A stretch of 6,338 nt of DNA. It comes from Scandinavium sp051650185. Lineage in GTDB: Bacteria; Pseudomonadota; Gammaproteobacteria; Enterobacterales; Enterobacteriaceae. The position numbers and the translations under genes are program-made. How positions within the stretch are numbered: position 1 is the first letter of the stretch; the number at the start of each line of letters is the position of its first letter. The notes beneath the pieces are model-generated. The model was not told the origin of the DNA. It did no database searches and saw only the letters and a list, made by a program, of their open reading frames with translations. This document shows, piece after piece, positions 1 to 6,338 of the stretch. The DNA lies in assembly GCF_051650185.1 (NCBI RefSeq), contig NZ_JBOFIN010000085.1, forward strand, positions 1 to 6,338, given 5' to 3'.

Positions 1-10
1 CCAAACTTCC

Positions 11-44
11 CGGCCTGTCTGATTTCTTATAATCTGGCAGGCCG
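11..44 (+). promoter_or_regulatory. Imperfect inverted repeat (hairpin) in the leader upstream of fabZ
   Basis: Positions 11-17 (CGGCCTG) pair perfectly with 38-44 (CAGGCCG). Pairing continues inward with a G-U pair (18/37), a C-G pair (19/36), a T/T mismatch (20/35) and four more pairs (21-24 with 31-34). This leaves a six-base loop at 25-30. The downstream stretch 45-54 is T-rich but interrupted by G and A, so it is not a clean intrinsic terminator. It could be a weak terminator or attenuator between the upstream gene (lpxD in E. coli) and fabZ, or an RNA stability or processing stem. A TATAAT hexamer lies inside it at 28-33. The structure is read directly from sequence; its role is inferred. 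Confidence 0.5.
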
Positions 45-74
45 TGTTATTATTGCATTTCAGTATATTTAGAC

Positions 75-80
75 AGGAAG
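75..80 (+). promoter_or_regulatory. Ribosome binding site of fabZ
   Basis: The purine-rich AGGAAG begins at 75, and its AGGA core ends 8 nt before the TTG at 87. This site decides the start. The frame has a stop at 30-32, no ATG or GTG between there and 87, and no in-frame ATG until codon 70 of the protein. Confidence 0.8.
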
Positions 81-86
81 AGTATT

Positions 87-542
87 TTGACTACTGACAC
101 TCATACTCTGCACATTGAAGAGATTCTGGAACTTCTGCCACACCGTTACCCGTTTTTACTGGTCGATCGCGTGCTGGACTTTGAAGAAGGTCGTTTTCTG
201 CGCGCAGTTAAAAATGTCTCCGTAAACGAGCCGTTCTTTCAGGGACATTTTCCGGGCAAGCCGATTTTTCCAGGCGTGCTGATTCTGGAAGCCATGGCTC
301 AGGCCACCGGCATTCTGGCATTTAAGAGCGTGGGTAAACTGGAACCGGGCGAACTGTATTACTTTGCGGGTATCGACGAAGCGCGCTTTAAGCGTCCTGT
401 CGTGCCTGGCGATCAGATGATCATGGAAGTGACCTTTGAGAAAACCCGCCGTGGTCTGACCCGCTTTAAAGGCGTGGCGCTGGTTGACGGTAAAGTGGTT
501 TGCGAAGCGACGATGATGTGTGCGCGTAGCCGGGAGGCCTGA
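87..542 (+). CDS. fabZ: 3-hydroxyacyl-[acyl-carrier-protein] dehydratase FabZ
   Basis: FabZ is a cytosolic hot-dog-fold enzyme of type II fatty acid synthesis. It dehydrates (3R)-hydroxyacyl-ACP to trans-2-enoyl-ACP during elongation. The 151-residue protein has the expected family length and is nearly identical to the recalled E. coli FabZ. The catalytic pair is present: His54 in the GHFPG motif (residues 53-57) and Glu68 in the following helix (LILEAMAQ, residues 65-72). The start is TTG, fixed by an AGGA core 8 nt upstream and the absence of any ATG or GTG in frame before it. The gene ends in TGA only 3 nt before lpxA and in the same reading frame, and its last codons carry the lpxA ribosome binding site. 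FabZ draws on the same hydroxyacyl-ACP pool as LpxA, so joint expression makes sense. No oddities apart from the rare start codon. Confidence 0.97.
   Translation: MTTDTHTLHIEEILELLPHRYPFLLVDRVLDFEEGRFLRAVKNVSVNEPFFQGHFPGKPIFPGVLILEAMAQATGILAFKSVGKLEPGELYYFAGIDEARFKRPVVPGDQMIMEVTFEKTRRGLTRFKGVALVDGKVVCEATMMCARSREA
532..537 (+). promoter_or_regulatory. Ribosome binding site of lpxA inside the end of fabZ
   Basis: GGGAGG lies within the final codons of fabZ, 8 nt before the GTG at 546. It supports GTG as the lpxA start: upstream, the frame is closed by the fabZ TGA (540-542), and the next in-frame ATG is codon 118. Ribosomes finishing fabZ would cover this site, which suggests coupling or reinitiation. 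Confidence 0.8.
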
Positions 543-545
543 TAC

Positions 546-1334
546 GTGATTGATAAAACTGCCTTTATCCATCCTACTGCCATTGTGGAAGACGGTGCCG
601 TTATCGGTGCTAACGCTCACATTGGCCCGTTTTGTATTGTGGGACCTGACGTCACGATTGGCGAAGGTACCGTACTGAAGTCTCATGTGGTGGTGAATGG
701 TCACACGACCATTGGCCGCGACAATGAAATTTATCAGTTTGCTTCCATCGGGGAAGTTAACCAGGATCTTAAATACGCTGGCGAACCGACTCGTGTGGAG
801 ATTGGCGATCGCAACCGCATCCGCGAAAGCGTCACCATTCATCGCGGCACAGTACAGGGCGGTGGATTGACGAAGGTAGGCAGCGATAACCTGCTGATGA
901 TCAACGCCCACGTGGCGCATGATTGCACCGTTGGTAGCCGCTGCATCCTCGCCAATAACGCAACACTGGCGGGTCACGTCTCTCTGGACGACTTTGTCAT
1001 TGTCGGCGGCATGACCGCTGTCCATCAGTTCTGCATCATTGGTGCGCACGTGATGGTTGGCGGCTGTTCTGGCGTTGCACAGGACGTTCCTCCTTACGTC
1101 ATCGCTCAGGGCAACCACGCCACGCCTTACGGTGTTAACATCGAAGGGCTGAAGCGCCGCGGATTCACCAGAGAAGCGATCATTGCCATTCGCAATGCGT
1201 ATAAACTGTTGTACCGCAGCGGTAAAACGCTGGAAGAAGCCAAACCGGAAATTGCTGCACTTGCAGAGCAACATCCTGAAGTAAAACCGTTCTATGACTT
1301 CTTCGAACGCTCTACGCGTGGTCTGATTCGTTAA
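546..1334 (+). CDS. lpxA: Acyl-ACP--UDP-N-acetylglucosamine O-acyltransferase LpxA
   Basis: LpxA is a cytosolic homotrimer catalysing the first, reversible step of lipid A synthesis: transfer of (3R)-hydroxyacyl from ACP to the 3-OH of UDP-GlcNAc. The protein has 262 residues, the same as E. coli LpxA. Residues 1 to about 185 are hexapeptide repeats of a left-handed beta helix, followed by a helical C-terminal region. The catalytic base His125 is present in the HVAHD motif (residues 122-126), with His122, His144, His160 and Arg204 also conserved. Gly173 and His191, the acyl-chain ruler positions of E. coli LpxA, are kept, so a preference for C14 hydroxymyristoyl is inferred. The start is GTG with a good ribosome binding site in the end of fabZ. 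The TAA stop shares its last A with the lpxB ATG. Confidence 0.97.
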   Translation: MIDKTAFIHPTAIVEDGAVIGANAHIGPFCIVGPDVTIGEGTVLKSHVVVNGHTTIGRDNEIYQFASIGEVNQDLKYAGEPTRVEIGDRNRIRESVTIHRGTVQGGGLTKVGSDNLLMINAHVAHDCTVGSRCILANNATLAGHVSLDDFVIVGGMTAVHQFCIIGAHVMVGGCSGVAQDVPPYVIAQGNHATPYGVNIEGLKRRGFTREAIIAIRNAYKLLYRSGKTLEEAKPEIAALAEQHPEVKPFYDFFERSTRGLIR

Positions 1335-1336
1335 TG
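1332..1336 (+). other. lpxA/lpxB stop-start junction (TAATG)
   Basis: The lpxA stop TAA (1332-1334) and the lpxB start ATG (1334-1336) share one base. No convincing Shine-Dalgarno sequence is seen in the roughly 18 bases upstream, in contrast to the other genes here. This arrangement is typical of termination-reinitiation, so lpxB translation probably depends on ribosomes finishing lpxA. The overlap is seen directly; the coupling is inferred. Confidence 0.75.
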
Positions 1337-2479
1337 GCTGAACGTCCGCTAACGATTGCCCTGGTCGCCGGAGAAACCTCCGGCGATATTCTTGGTGCCG
1401 GCCTCATTCGTGCTCTGAAAGCCCGCATTCCCAACGCCCGTTTCGTCGGGGTTGCCGGGCCGCGTATGCAGGCTGAAGGCTGTGAAGCCTGGTACGAAAT
1501 GGAAGAGCTGGCGGTGATGGGCATTGTTGAAGTGCTCGGTCGTTTGCGCCGTCTTCTGCATATCCGTGCAGACTTAACTCGCCGTTTTACCGAACTCAAA
1601 CCAGACGTTTTCGTCGGCATTGATGCGCCTGATTTCAACATTACCCTTGAAGGCAATCTGAAAAAACAGGGGATAAAAACCATCCATTACGTCAGCCCGT
1701 CCGTCTGGGCCTGGCGCCAAAAACGTGTTTTCAAAATTGGCAGAGCCACCGATCTGGTGCTCGCGTTTCTGCCTTTCGAAAAAGCGTTTTACGACCGATT
1801 CCATGTTCCCTGCCGCTTTATCGGCCACACCATGGCAGACGCCATGCCGCTGGACCCCGATAAAAACGCCGCACGAGACACGCTGGGTATCGCCCATGAC
1901 GTTCACTGCCTTGCGCTGCTGCCAGGAAGTCGTGGTGCAGAAGTGGAAATGCTCAGTGCAGATTTCCTGAAAACGGCGCAACTGTTGCGAAACCACTACC
2001 CGGATCTGGAAGTGGTGGTTCCCCTGGTGAATGCAAAACGTCGTGAACAGTTTGAGCATATTAAAGCGCAAGTCGCGCCTGACTTACGTGTCCATATGCT
2101 TGATGGCATGGGCCGTGAAGCGATGATCGCCAGCGATGCGGCGCTATTAGCCTCAGGCACGGCTGCTCTTGAATGCATGCTGGCGAAGTGCCCGATGGTT
2201 GTAGGTTATCGCATGAAGCCGTTTACTTTCTGGCTGGCGAAGCGTCTGGTGAAAACCGACTATGTTTCGCTGCCGAATTTACTGGCGGGCCGGGAACTGG
2301 TGAAAGAACTTTTGCAGGATGAGTGTCAACCGCAGCAGCTTGCCGAAGCCTTGTTGCCGCTGCTGGCCGATGGCAAAACCAGCCACGCCATGCATGACAC
2401 CTTCCGCGAACTGCATCAGTTGATTCGCTGCAATGCCGATGAGCAAGCAGCTGACGCGGTGCTGGAGTTGGCACAATGA
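1334..2479 (+). CDS. lpxB: Lipid-A-disaccharide synthase LpxB
   Basis: LpxB is a peripheral inner-membrane glycosyltransferase (family GT19). It condenses UDP-2,3-diacylglucosamine with lipid X (2,3-diacylglucosamine 1-phosphate) to give the beta-1,6-linked lipid A disaccharide, releasing UDP. The protein has 381 residues, against 382 in recalled E. coli LpxB; the difference is one residue near the N-terminus (MAERP here, MTEQRP in E. coli). Visible family motifs are GETSGD (13-18, with Glu14), the GIDAPDF stretch with Asp97 (95-101), SPSVWAWR (122-129), LLPGSRGAEVE (196-206) and the ASGTAALE segment near 273-280. The start ATG overlaps the lpxA stop by one base and lacks a strong Shine-Dalgarno. 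The 3' end overlaps rnhB by four bases. LpxA and LpxB act in the same pathway, so coupling keeps their supply linked. Confidence 0.97.
   Translation: MAERPLTIALVAGETSGDILGAGLIRALKARIPNARFVGVAGPRMQAEGCEAWYEMEELAVMGIVEVLGRLRRLLHIRADLTRRFTELKPDVFVGIDAPDFNITLEGNLKKQGIKTIHYVSPSVWAWRQKRVFKIGRATDLVLAFLPFEKAFYDRFHVPCRFIGHTMADAMPLDPDKNAARDTLGIAHDVHCLALLPGSRGAEVEMLSADFLKTAQLLRNHYPDLEVVVPLVNAKRREQFEHIKAQVAPDLRVHMLDGMGREAMIASDAALLASGTAALECMLAKCPMVVGYRMKPFTFWLAKRLVKTDYVSLPNLLAGRELVKELLQDECQPQQLAEALLPLLADGKTSHAMHDTFRELHQLIRCNADEQAADAVLELAQ
2476..2479 (+). other. lpxB/rnhB ATGA overlap
   Basis: The ATG of rnhB (2476-2478) overlaps the TGA of lpxB (2477-2479) in the classic ATGA arrangement. A GGAG at 2464-2467, 8 nt upstream, can serve rnhB independently. 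Translation of rnhB may therefore be both coupled and self-initiated. Confidence 0.8.
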
Positions 2480-3075
2480 CAGACGTATTTATCTATCCGC
2501 ATACCCATCTGGTTGCGGGTGTTGACGAAGTTGGGCGTGGCCCCCTGGTGGGTGCGGTGGTGACTGCCGCGGTGATCCTCGACCCTGCTCGTCCCATTGT
2601 GGGTCTGAATGACTCCAAAAAACTGAGTGAAAAACGCCGACTGGCACTGTTCGACGAGATCAAGGAAAAAGCGCTGAGCTGGAGTCTGGGCCGCGCGGAA
2701 CCGCACGAGATCGACGAAATTAACATTCTGCACGCCACCATGCTGGCGATGCAACGTGCGGTGGCCGGTCTGCATATTCAACCGGAATATGTTCTGATCG
2801 ACGGTAATCGTTGCCCGACACTGCCCATGCCTTCTATGGCTGTCGTGAAAGGCGACAGCCGTGTCGCTGAAATTAGCGCTGCCTCAATCCTGGCGAAAGT
2901 TTCTCGCGATGCGGAAATGGCAGCACTGGACCAAACTTTCCCTGAGTATGGCTTTGCTCAACATAAGGGATATCCAACGGCTTTCCATCTGGAAAAGCTG
3001 GCTCTGCATGGCGCCACCGAACATCACCGGCGCAGTTTCGGGCCTGTAAAACGCGCTCTGGGCATTGTTGCCTGA
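2476..3075 (+). CDS. rnhB: Ribonuclease HII
   Basis: RNase HII is a cytosolic, divalent-metal-dependent endonuclease. It cuts 5' of ribonucleotides embedded in duplex DNA, starting ribonucleotide excision repair, and also cleaves RNA in RNA/DNA hybrids. The protein has 199 residues; E. coli RNase HII has 198, with one extra residue here near the N-terminus. The four catalytic carboxylates are Asp17 and Glu18 (GVDEVGRGP), Asp109 (LIDGNRCP) and Asp127 (VKGDSRV). The Gly20-Arg21-Gly22 motif, which reads the RNA-DNA junction in this family, and the conserved KGYPT with Tyr166 are intact. The start has GGAG 8 nt upstream and overlaps the lpxB stop. The gene sits 22 nt before dnaE, pairing a repair enzyme for misinserted ribonucleotides with the polymerase that makes such errors. 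Confidence 0.97.
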   Translation: MTDVFIYPHTHLVAGVDEVGRGPLVGAVVTAAVILDPARPIVGLNDSKKLSEKRRLALFDEIKEKALSWSLGRAEPHEIDEINILHATMLAMQRAVAGLHIQPEYVLIDGNRCPTLPMPSMAVVKGDSRVAEISAASILAKVSRDAEMAALDQTFPEYGFAQHKGYPTAFHLEKLALHGATEHHRRSFGPVKRALGIVA

Positions 3076-3086
3076 TTAAGTAAAGC

Positions 3087-3090
3087 GGGA
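3087..3090 (+). promoter_or_regulatory. Ribosome binding site of dnaE
   Basis: GGGA ends 7 nt before the ATG at 3098, in the 22-nt gap after rnhB. An in-frame TAA at 3077-3079 closes the frame seven codons upstream, so ATG 3098 is the only normal start. Confidence 0.65.
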
Positions 3091-3097
3091 TCTGAAG

Positions 3098-6000
3098 ATG
3101 GCTGAACCACGTTTCGTACACCTGCGGGTGCATAGCGACTACTCCATGATTGATGGGCTGGCGAAGACCGGGCCGCTGGTGAAAAAGGCGGCCGCGCTCG
3201 GCATGCCTGCACTGGCGATCACCGATTTCACCAACCTCTGCGGTCTGGTGAAGTTCTACGGTGCGGGGCATGGCGCGGGTCTTAAGCCGATCATTGGTGC
3301 GGATTTCCACGTGCAGAGTGAAGTGCTGCCCGATGAGCTGACTCAGTTGACGGTGCTGGCCGCCAACAATGAAGGCTACCAGAACCTTACCTTGCTGATT
3401 TCTCGCGCCTATCAGCGTGGCTATGGAGCGCAAGGGCCTTACATCGACCGTGACTGGCTGGTTGAGCTGAAAGAGGGGCTGATCCTTCTGTCCGGCGCGA
3501 AGATGGGCGATGTTGGCAGAGCTTTGCTGCGCGGCAATCAGGCGCTGGTTGAGCAGTGCGTTGCCTTTTACGAAGAACATTTCCCGGATCGCTATTTCCT
3601 TGAGCTGATCCGTACCGGGCGTGCGGATGAAGAGTCTTATCTGCATGCGGCGGTTAAACTGGCTGAAGAGCGCGGTCTGCCCGTGGTGGCGACCAATGAC
3701 GTGCGTTTTATTGATGCCGGTGATTTTGACGCCCATGAAATTCGCGTTGCGATTCATGACGGCTTCACCCTCGACGATCCAAAACGCCCACGCAACTACT
3801 CGTCACAGCAGTACATGCGTACTGAAGAAGAGATGTGCGAGCTGTTTTCCGATATCCCGGAAGCGCTGGCGAATACCGTTGAGATAGCCAAGCGCTGTAA
3901 CGTCACCGTGCGTCTGGGTGAATACTTCCTGCCGCAGTTCCCGACGGGTGACATGACCACCGAAGATTTCCTGGTGGTGAAATCGAAGGAAGGGCTGGAA
4001 GAGCGTCTTGAGTTCCTGTTCCCTGATCCTGCCGTGCGTGCTGAAAAACGCCCTGAGTACGACGAGCGCCTGGACATTGAGCTGCAGGTTATCAACCAGA
4101 TGGGGTTCCCGGGTTACTTCCTCATCGTAATGGAATTTATCCAGTGGTCGAAAGATAACGGCGTGCCGGTAGGCCCGGGCCGTGGTTCCGGTGCGGGCTC
4201 ACTGGTGGCCTACGCGCTGAAAATCACCGATCTCGATCCGCTGGAATTTGACCTGCTGTTCGAACGTTTCCTTAACCCGGAACGTGTCTCGATGCCCGAC
4301 TTCGACGTTGACTTCTGCATGGAGAAACGCGATCAGGTTATTGAGCACGTCGCGGATATGTACGGGCGTGAAGCGGTATCGCAGATAATCACCTTCGGGA
4401 CCATGGCGGCAAAAGCAGTTATCCGCGACGTAGGCCGCGTACTGGGCCATCCCTACGGTTTTGTTGATCGCATTTCCAAGCTGGTGCCGCCCGATCCGGG
4501 CATGACGCTGGCCAAAGCTTTTGAAGCTGAACCGCAGCTGCCGGAAATTTACGAGGCTGACGAGGAAGTTAAAGCGCTTATCGATATGGCGCGTAAGCTT
4601 GAAGGCGTCACCCGTAACGCCGGTAAGCACGCCGGTGGCGTGGTTATCGCCCCGACGAAAATCACCGATTTCGCACCGTTGTACTGCGATGAGTCAGGTA
4701 ACCATCCGGTTACCCAGTTCGATAAAAACGACGTGGAATACGCCGGGCTGGTGAAGTTCGACTTCCTCGGCTTACGTACGCTCACGATCATCGACTGGGC
4801 GTTGAAAATGATTAACCCTCGTCGGGCAAAACAGGGGCTGGAGCCGATTGATATCGCTGCCATCCCGCTCGACGACAAGAAAAGCTTCGACATGCTGCAA
4901 CGCTCGGAAACCACCGCGGTCTTCCAGCTTGAATCGCGCGGCATGAAAGACCTGATCAAGCGTCTGCAGCCGGACTGTTTCGAAGATATGATCGCTCTCG
5001 TGGCCCTGTTCCGTCCGGGCCCGCTGCAATCGGGGATGGTAGATAACTTTATCGACCGTAAGCATGGTCGCGAAGAGATTTCCTATCCGGATGTGCAATG
5101 GCAGCACGAAAGCCTGAAGCCTGTACTGGAGCCGACCTACGGCATTATCCTGTATCAGGAACAGGTTATGCAGATTGCTCAGGTGCTTTCGGGTTATACC
5201 CTTGGCGGCGCGGATATGCTGCGTCGCGCAATGGGTAAGAAAAAGCCGGAGGAGATGGCCAAGCAGCGCGGCACCTTTGAAGAGGGCGCGATCCAGAACG
5301 GCGTCGACGGCGAGCTGTCGATGAAAATTTTCGACCTCGTAGAGAAATTCGCAGGTTACGGTTTTAACAAATCCCACTCTGCGGCTTATGCGTTAGTTTC
5401 TTACCAAACGCTGTGGCTGAAAGCCCACTATCCGGCCGAGTTTATGGCGGCGGTCATGACCGCGGATATGGATAATACTGAGAAGGTCGTAGGCCTGGTG
5501 GATGAGTGCTGGCGCATGGGGCTCAAAATCCTGCCGCCGGATATTAACTCCGGGTTGTATCATTTCCACGTCAATGACGATGGCGAGATTGTTTACGGCA
5601 TCGGCGCAATCAAGGGCGTAGGTGAAGGCCCGATTGAAGCTATTTTGGAAGCACGTAACAACGGCGGTTACTTCCGCGAGCTGTTTGATCTCTGCGCGCG
5701 CACCGATATCAAGAAACTGAACAAACGCGTGCTCGAGAAGCTGATCATGTCCGGAGCCTTTGACCGGCTTGGCCCACATCGCGCCGCATTGATGAACTCG
5801 CTTCCTGATGCGCTCAAAGCCGCCGATCAACATGCGAAAGCCGAGGCGATTGGCCAGGCTGACATGTTTGGCGTTCTGGCAGAAGAACCCGAGCAGGTAG
5901 AACAGTCTTACGCCAACTGCATGCCATGGCCAGAGCCAGTGGTGCTGGAAGGCGAGCGCGAAACTTTGGGTCTGTACCTCACCGGTCACCCGATTACGCA

Positions 6001-6338
6001 GTATTTAAAAGAGATTGAGCGTTACGCTGGCGGCGTAAGGCTTAAAGATATGCATCCGACCGATCGTGGTAAAATGACCATGGCGGCGGGGCTTGTTATT
6101 GCCGCGAGGGTTATGGTCACCAAGCGCGGCAATCGCATCGGCATCTGTACGCTGGATGACCGTTCCGGGCGTCTGGAGGTGATGTTATTCACCGACGCAC
6201 TGGATAAATACCAGCAATTGCTGGAAAAAGACCGCATACTTATCGTCAGCGGACAGGTCAGCTTTGATGACTTCAGCGGGGGTCTTAAAATGATGGCCCG
6301 TGAAGTGATGGATATTGACGAAGCCCGGGAAAAATATG
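3098..6338 (+). CDS. dnaE: DNA polymerase III alpha subunit DnaE (3' end beyond the window)
   Basis: DnaE is the catalytic subunit of the replicative DNA polymerase III holoenzyme (C-family polymerase). The frame stays open from ATG 3098 to the window edge: 1080 codons plus one base, of about 1160 in E. coli. Domains, using E. coli boundaries: PHP (about 1-270), palm (about 280-432 and 511-560) with inserted thumb, fingers (about 561-911), then the start of the OB region. The GPGRGSGAGS motif is at 359-368. The catalytic aspartates fall exactly at E. coli positions: Asp401 and Asp403 (PDFDVDF) and Asp555 (VKFDFLGL). The internal beta-clamp-binding motif QADMF is at 920-924. The missing 80 or so residues should form the tau-binding tail. 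The first PHP motif reads HLRVHS (8-13), a degenerate form, in line with proofreading by a separate DnaQ subunit. No frameshift is seen. Confidence 0.97.
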   Translation, partial: MAEPRFVHLRVHSDYSMIDGLAKTGPLVKKAAALGMPALAITDFTNLCGLVKFYGAGHGAGLKPIIGADFHVQSEVLPDELTQLTVLAANNEGYQNLTLLISRAYQRGYGAQGPYIDRDWLVELKEGLILLSGAKMGDVGRALLRGNQALVEQCVAFYEEHFPDRYFLELIRTGRADEESYLHAAVKLAEERGLPVVATNDVRFIDAGDFDAHEIRVAIHDGFTLDDPKRPRNYSSQQYMRTEEEMCELFSDIPEALANTVEIAKRCNVTVRLGEYFLPQFPTGDMTTEDFLVVKSKEGLEERLEFLFPDPAVRAEKRPEYDERLDIELQVINQMGFPGYFLIVMEFIQWSKDNGVPVGPGRGSGAGSLVAYALKITDLDPLEFDLLFERFLNPERVSMPDFDVDFCMEKRDQVIEHVADMYGREAVSQIITFGTMAAKAVIRDVGRVLGHPYGFVDRISKLVPPDPGMTLAKAFEAEPQLPEIYEADEEVKALIDMARKLEGVTRNAGKHAGGVVIAPTKITDFAPLYCDESGNHPVTQFDKNDVEYAGLVKFDFLGLRTLTIIDWALKMINPRRAKQGLEPIDIAAIPLDDKKSFDMLQRSETTAVFQLESRGMKDLIKRLQPDCFEDMIALVALFRPGPLQSGMVDNFIDRKHGREEISYPDVQWQHESLKPVLEPTYGIILYQEQVMQIAQVLSGYTLGGADMLRRAMGKKKPEEMAKQRGTFEEGAIQNGVDGELSMKIFDLVEKFAGYGFNKSHSAAYALVSYQTLWLKAHYPAEFMAAVMTADMDNTEKVVGLVDECWRMGLKILPPDINSGLYHFHVNDDGEIVYGIGAIKGVGEGPIEAILEARNNGGYFRELFDLCARTDIKKLNKRVLEKLIMSGAFDRLGPHRAALMNSLPDALKAADQHAKAEAIGQADMFGVLAEEPEQVEQSYANCMPWPEPVVLEGERETLGLYLTGHPITQYLKEIERYAGGVRLKDMHPTDRGKMTMAAGLVIAARVMVTKRGNRIGICTLDDRSGRLEVMLFTDALDKYQQLLEKDRILIVSGQVSFDDFSGGLKMMAREVMDIDEAREKY

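Noticed and set aside
53..69. TTGCAT (53-58) and TATATT (64-69) as a sigma-70 promoter for fabZ
   Set aside because: The two hexamers are only 5 nt apart, not 16-18, and neither has a suitable partner at the correct distance.
156..1274. Minus-strand open frame of 372 codons antisense to fabZ and lpxA
   Set aside because: It lies wholly antisense to two essential, near-perfectly conserved genes and crosses their junction. Its translation is rich in His, Asn and Arg without recognisable motifs. It looks like a codon-bias shadow of the plus-strand genes.
2873..3757. Minus-strand open frame of 294 codons antisense to rnhB and dnaE
   Set aside because: It overlaps two verified genes and the short gap between them, shows no recognisable domain, and has the composition expected of antisense shadowing.
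4772..5989. Two long minus-strand open frames (4772-5377 and 5393-5989) inside dnaE
   Set aside because: They are fully contained antisense to the DnaE fingers and clamp-binding region, where the sense protein matches E. coli closely. There is no independent evidence of coding.
3098..6338. dnaE as a truncated or broken gene, since no stop codon occurs
   Set aside because: The frame is open to the window edge, and the catalytic residues and clamp motif fall exactly at E. coli positions. The lack of a stop is due to the window boundary, not a defect.
1..6338. Novel system, mobile element, CRISPR array, RNA gene or horizontally acquired insert
   Set aside because: All but about 110 bases are covered by five conserved housekeeping genes in standard order. 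I saw no direct repeats, transposase, tRNA-like fold or obvious compositional break.

Overview
This window is a stretch of chromosome from a gammaproteobacterium of the order Enterobacterales. It is close to Escherichia coli but is not E. coli. Gene order, lengths and protein sequences match the conserved E. coli block fabZ-lpxA-lpxB-rnhB-dnaE almost residue for residue. Scattered substitutions, for example at the N-terminus of LpxB and RnhB and in the DnaE fingers, point to a relative such as Enterobacter, Citrobacter, Leclercia or Klebsiella. The genus cannot be fixed by reading alone. These family comparisons come from recalled E. coli proteins, not from a search.

Layout: positions 1-86 are non-coding leader. 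In E. coli the gene upstream is lpxD, which is not in this window. The leader holds a strong inverted repeat (11-44) and a ribosome binding site. Then come fabZ (87-542, TTG start), lpxA (546-1334, GTG start), lpxB (1334-2479), rnhB (2476-3075) and dnaE (3098 to the window edge, with the first 1080 of an expected 1160 or so codons). All five genes are on the plus strand. The junctions are 3 nt, a 1-nt overlap, a 4-nt overlap and 22 nt. This is the signature of one polycistronic unit with translational coupling. No terminator was seen between the genes, and no stretch over 300 bases lacks a gene.

How the genes work together: FabZ dehydrates (3R)-hydroxyacyl-ACP for fatty acid elongation. LpxA uses the same (3R)-hydroxymyristoyl-ACP pool to acylate UDP-GlcNAc, the first step of lipid A synthesis. 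LpxB later joins UDP-2,3-diacyl-glucosamine and lipid X to form the disaccharide core. RnhB removes ribonucleotides misincorporated in DNA, and DnaE is the replicative polymerase subunit. The operon therefore joins phospholipid and outer-membrane precursor supply to genome copying and repair.

The key catalytic residues checked are all present and no frameshift was found. I see no mobile element, CRISPR array, RNA gene or novel system. This is an ordinary, highly conserved housekeeping region, and the findings listed are modest.
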